From: an uncultured Acetatifactor sp.
Lineage (GTDB): Bacteria > Bacillota > Clostridia > Lachnospirales > Lachnospiraceae
Direction of reading: 5' to 3'
DNA: 64,000 nucleotides
Assembly (NCBI GenBank): GCA_947625255.1
Contig: CANQNT010000006.1
Location: 80,963 to 144,962 of the forward strand
Both the position numbers and the translations under genes were made by a program. The notes under the pieces are model-generated. The model saw only the letters and a list, made by a program, of their open reading frames with translations, was not told the DNA's origin and searched no databases. Shown piece after piece: positions 57,201 through 63,200 of this stretch. Every line of letters begins with the position of its first letter. The stretch's first letter is position 1.

Positions 57201-60200
57201 GGTGGAGGTCAACGAGAACGCGGTGAAGAGCTGGAGCTACGGAACCGGCGATGAAATCTCAGAAAGCGACGGCACCAAGGATTACGAGGTACGGAACCGC
57301 GCCAAGGTGACAGTGGGTAACCACTCCGATTACACCAACGAGGTGGAGAATCCCGTCCCTGAAAAGACGGAGCCCAACCCCGGCGACGGCAAGCCCACGG
57401 GCGTCGGAAAGGAGATTACCTATGAGATCGGCTGGGCCAATACCAATAACCAGTCGGCCATGGTGATCATTACCGATCCCCTGGACGTTGGCGTGGACTT
57501 CGTGTCCGCCGAGTATCTCACAACGACGCTGGATGCAGCGAAGCTGGATACGGAGTCGCAGACGGGCAAGGCCGGCTGGGTTCCGGACGAGGTCAACGGG
57601 GAAATAGATCCCGATGACCCGGAACATCCCAACGAAAAGGGATATTACACGATCACCTATAGTAACCATACCGTCGTATGGAAGTTCAATGCGGCGGCCC
57701 ATTCATCCGGCGTTGTGAAGCTGACGGTGCGGGTCAATGAAAATGCCGCCGTGGAATGGACCTACGAGGAGAACGAGAACCAGGGCAAGACCGGCACGGG
57801 CAAGGATTATGAGGTTGTAAACCGTGCGGAAGTAAAAGTGGGCAACAATCACGTTTACACGGACATCGTGGAGAACCCCGTCCCTGAGAAGAGCGAAACG
57901 CCCGTCACGGGAGGCCCTGAGGAAGGCGACCTTGTCGGAGTGGGCGATCAGATCACCTACACCGTTCACTGGTCCAATGACAAGAACAAGGAGGCCTCCG
58001 TCAAGGTGACCGACCAGCTCGACAAGGGAGTGGACTTTGTGTCCGCGTCCTATGGCGGAGTGACGCTTACCAGCGACGACGAGGACCTTGCGATCACGAA
58101 AGACGGAATCACGATCCGCTATACCAAGGACGCGCAGGGCTGCAAGACGGTGGAATGGGATCTGGGAACCAGAGAGGCCGGCGACGCGGGCGAAGTGACC
58201 CTGGTCGTCCGGGTGAACGAGGATGCCGTGAAGACCTGGAGTTATGGGGATCTGAACAGCGCGGACCCGGATGTGCCGGTCGTGAAGGACGAAAGCAAGG
58301 ATCATAAGGTTTGGAACCGCGCCAAGGTGACCGTGGACAATGAGTCCGGCTATACCAACGACGTGGAGAATCCCGTTCCTGACAAGGAGGAAACCGTTCC
58401 CGGAGAAGGGAACCTGGTGGGCGTGGGCGACACGATCACCTATGAGATTTACTGGGAGAACGACAAGGACAAGAAAGCTCAGGTAGTCGTCAGCGATCCG
58501 CTGGACATCGGCGTGGACTTTGTGTCCGCGACCTATGACGGAGTGACCCTGAATGGTTCGGACGGGAAAGAGGGTTCCGCCTCGGACGATGGGAAGGGAA
58601 TCACCGTCAGCTATACCGGCGACGACGCGGGACGCCTTGTGACCTGGAGCTTCAGCGCGGACCCGGGCACCCACGGCACGGTGACGCTGGTCGTAAGGGT
58701 CAACCGCAGCGCGGTTAAGGAGTGGACGTATGACCCCGCCGACAGCGTGGGCAATACGGAAGTGGCCGGAGGCGCGACGGGCACAGGCAAGGATTACGAG
58801 GTCCGCAACCGCGCCAAGGTGGAGGTGGACCATCACGCCGCCTATACCGCGGAGGTGGAGAATCCGGTGCCTGAAAAGAAAGAGGTTGAGAATGCTCCCG
58901 GCGCAGGCAAGATCGTAAAGGTCGGCGACGAGATCACCTATGAGATCCGCTGGACCAACGGACATGAATATGAGGCCCGGGTAGTCATTCTGGATACGCT
59001 GGATCCCGGCGTGGATTATGTGGATGCGACCGATAATGGCGTTTATTATGAGAACGGCACGACCCTGTCCTATGGCGAGGGAGAGAACGCCCGCCAGATT
59101 GAGGTTCCCAAGCGCACGGTCGTATGGGATCTGGGCGTACAGGCGGCGGGCGCCAGCGGCGTGGTGACATTGAAAGTAAAGGTCAACGCCAGCGCCAAGG
59201 CAAACAGCAAGGTGGAGAACGACGCGTCCGTCACCGTGGGCAACGACGCCGCCGTCATGACGGAAAAGGTCGACAATCCTACCGGGCCCAGCAAGACGGA
59301 ACGCCGTGTGAACGGAGAGGATGTACAAGACAAGCTGGAAAAACGTGAAGATGGCTACGATGGCCCTCGTGTGAATGTGAACGACACGATCACCTATGAG
59401 ATCACTTGGGTAAATAATGCGTCCAACGAGGACGGGGAGCTTGTGGCGGCCCATGTGGTTGTGCGGGATCCCCTGGATGAGGGCGTGGACTTTGTAGATG
59501 CCGATGAGGGAGGAACGTACAGCAGAAACGAACACATGGTGACCTGGGATCTGGGCGTACAGCCTGCCGGAGCCACCGGCAAGGTGACGCTTAACGTCAA
59601 GGTCAATGAGAAAGCGCACCAGCATTGGCAGTACGTGCCGGACGAATCGGACCATACAAGCGATTCGGCGCATAGTGACAGCGAGGTGGTCAACCGCGCG
59701 GAGGTAGGAGTGAAAGTGGAGAATCAGCCTGAGATCCTCACCTACACGGAAACCATCCATAACCCGCTTCTCGGAAACCTGAGCATTGAAAAGACCGTGA
59801 CGGGCGAGGGAGCGGACGTGACGAAGGAGTTTACCTTCCAGATCACTCTTAAGGATTCGTATGGAAAAGAGCTGGAGCAGGAGTTTGCCTACACCTATGA
59901 CGGCGACGCCGATGATTCCAGGAGCGGAAAGATTAAGAGCGGCGAAACGATCAAGTTAAAGGCCGGTGAAAAAGTCACCATCGCGGACATTCCCGCGGGA
60001 ACCCGGTACGCGGTCGAGGAATTGGAGGCGAACAAGAACGGCTATATTACGACCATGACCGGAGAAGAGGGCGTGATCGAAACCAATGCCGCCGTCAAGG
60101 CTTCGTTTGTCAACGCCAGGGGCGTTGGCGGGCTGAACATCAGCAAGACCGTGACGGGCGAGGAGAATTCCGATCAGGAGTTCCATTTCCTGCTGCACTT

Positions 60201-63200
60201 CGAAGGAACCTTTAACACAAGCGGGCTCACCCTTACAAAGAACAAAAAGGATGGCACGGAGTCTCTGACGATGGCCGGAAGCGACCTGGAGTTCACGCTG
60301 AAAGACGGAGAAGCCCTGAGTGTGCAGGGAATTCCGACGGGTACCAAATATACCGTCAGCGAGACAAAACGCGCCGACTACTTTACAAGCGCCAGCACCG
60401 GCCTTGGAAACGGTCCTATGAGCGACGCGGCGAACGAGTCGGCGGATGACGGACTGTATTCCGTAACCGGTGAAATCCTGGAGGGCAAAGAAAATACCGC
60501 CATGGTGAAGTACACTAATAAGTGGCTGCCCGACAACTACAAGGAGGAAACGGCGCCCGGCGAGGGACAGATGGTCGCCGTGGGTGACAAACTTCAGTTT
60601 ACGGTTACCTGGCGGAACGACCAATACAAAGAGGCGTTGGTCGTGGTGACGGACCAGCTGGATGCCGGGGTGGACTTCGTGTCCGCGCGCTTTGGAACGA
60701 ACGAAAATGAAGTGACCCTGAGCGCCGACGACGTGAAAGTCGGAAAGAACAGCGCGACAAAGAACGGAATTACGATTCGGTATGAGAACCATACCGTGAC
60801 CTGGGAACTTGGTATGCGCGAGGCCGGAGAGACCGGAAGCGTGGAACTGGAGGTCAGCGTGAACGGAAGCGCCGTCCAAAGCTGGGAGTACGGCAGTGAA
60901 GACGGGCCGGAAGCGGATATACCGAATGTAAAAGACGAGGAAAAGGATTACAGAGTCCGAAACCGCGCCAAGGTGACCGTGGACAATGAATCTGATTATA
61001 CCAACACCGTGGAGAACCCGGTGCCTGAAAAGGAGGAAACGACGCCCGGCGAGAACAAGCTTGTGGGAGTGGGCGACGAGATCACCTATGAGATCCACTG
61101 GACCAATGGTCATAAGGAAGCGGCTTACGTGGTTGTCCTGGATACGCTGGATCCCGGCCTGGATTATCTGGAAGAGGATGCGGCCAACACGGGCGTGTAT
61201 TACAAGGATGGCGGAACCCTGACCTATGGCGAGGGAGAAAACACGCATCAGATCCAGGTGCCCGCGCGCACAGTCGTGTGGAATCTGGGCGTACAGGCGG
61301 CAGACGCTGACGGCGTGGTGACCTTGAAGGTGCGTGTCAATGCCGATGCCAAGGCAAAGGGCAAGGTGGAGAACGACGCGTCCGTCACCGTGGGTAACGA
61401 TCCCGCCGTCATGACGGAAAAGGTCGTGAATCCTACCGGCCCCAGCAAGACGGAAACCAAGGTCGGAGACACGGATGTCAGGGGCAAGCTTACGGACTCC
61501 AACGTCGGCCCCGAGGTAAAGGTGGGCGATAGCATCACCTATGAGATCACCTGGGTAAATGACGCGGTGAATGAGGACGGGGAACTGGTTCCCGCGGTAA
61601 TCACCGTGCGCGACCCGCTTGACGCAGGCGTGGATTTTGCTTCCGCCAGCTTCGGAACGGGCGAGGACCAGGTACTCCTGCAAACCGAAGACTTAGAGAG
61701 CGGCAGGAACCAGGTGACGAAGAACGGAATCACGATTCGATATAACGGCCGGACGGATGGCCATACCGTGATCTGGGAACTGGGAGAGCAGCCCGCCGGA
61801 GCGTCGGGGACTGTGACCCTGGTGGTAAAGGTCAATCCGGACGCGTACCATTTCTGGCAGTATGGCAAGGGCGACGACCGGGTGACCAGCGACGTACTGG
61901 ATGACAACGAGGTGGTCGACAGGGCCGAAGTGGGAGTAAAGGTAGGAAATCAGCCCGAAGTGACGACCTATACGGATGTCATTCACAATCCTCTCGGAAC
62001 CGGGAACCTGGAAATCATCAAGACGGTGACCGGAAGCAGTGGAGAAATGGAGAGAGAGTTTACTTTCGTTGTGGAGCTGACGGACGAGGACGGCAATCCT
62101 CGGACGGAGGTGTTCAATTATACCTTGTCGGACGGCGACGTCCCCGGAGATAACGGGAGCGATACCGGCACCATTACCAGCGGCGGAACCGTCAGACTCA
62201 AAGACGGCCAGAGCGTGATTATCCGCGACATCCCCGTGGGAACGAGGTATAAGGTTACGGAGCTTGAGGCAGGACAGGATCACTACACGACCACCGTTAC
62301 GGGAGGAATCGGGGTGATCGGAGAGGGAAGCCTTGTGACGGCGGCTTTCACCAACCACCGTGCGGGATCCGCTTTCGTAAGCCTGGATCTGACCAAGAGA
62401 CTGGTGGATGCCAATGACGGAGGATACGCCTTGGAGGCCGGAATGTTCTCATTCCTGGTATCCCCCGCGGACGACAATCCTGCCGGCGATCCGGTTAGCG
62501 CGGCGTTCCGCGTGAAAAACGGCGAAAGCGCCGACGGAGAAACCGCGGGAGCGACCATCCTGGATCAGGCGGAATACCGCCTGGCGGGCACCTATCGTTA
62601 CACGGTGCGCGAGGAGATCCCCGCGTCCGGCATGACCGGCATGAAATTTGACCCGAAGGTCTACACGGTGACGGTCACCGTTACCGGAACGGAAGAGGAA
62701 GACCTGACGGCAGCCGTAAGCATTACGGACGGGGACGGAAGAACGGCGGACGAGATCCTGTTTACCAATGTGTTTACCACCGACGCCAGCGTCAACCTGC
62801 AGGCCCAGAAGGAGCTGAAAGGCGGAACGCTGAAAGAAGGTGAATTCAGCTTCGAGCTGCAGGGAGTGTCCGCGAAATACGAGGTGTCCGGCGGAGATGC
62901 GTCCGGCGGCGACGTAAGCGGCGGAGATGTTACCGGCGGCGAAGTATCCGACAACAATGTAACCGGCGGCGAAGTATCCGATGGCAACGGAGCCGACGGC
63001 AAGGGATCCGGCAGCAACGGAGCCGGCAGCAACGTATCCGGCAACAACGGAACCGGCGGCAAGGAATCCGGCGGCAACGGAACCGGCGGCAAGGAATCCG
63101 GCGGCGACGGAACCGGCGGCAAGGAATCCGGCGGAAACGGAACCGGCGGTAAGGAATTCGGCGGCAACGGAACCGGCAGCAAGGCGGCCGCGGGCGGAGC

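Larger units (their letters stand above)
48781..61998 (+). repeat. Array of about 24 D2/isopeptide-type Ig-like repeats
   Basis: Each unit of about 120-190 residues begins NPVPEKTExxPGDG, then VGVGDxITYxIHWEN, then VTDPLDxGVDFVSAS, a variable loop, VTWTL, and VELxVRVNENA, ending YEVxNRAxVxVxN. Units begin near 48781, 49348, 49894, 50401, 50899, 51394, 51955, 52483, 52960, 53518, 53923; 54958, 55438, 55930, 56491, 56947, 57349, 57874, 58369, 58861, 59275; 60526, 61015 and 61429. They resemble fimbrial isopeptide-formation D2 / DUF11-like domains. Lys near the start and Asn near the end of each unit could form stabilising isopeptide bonds, which is inferred. Confidence 0.85.
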
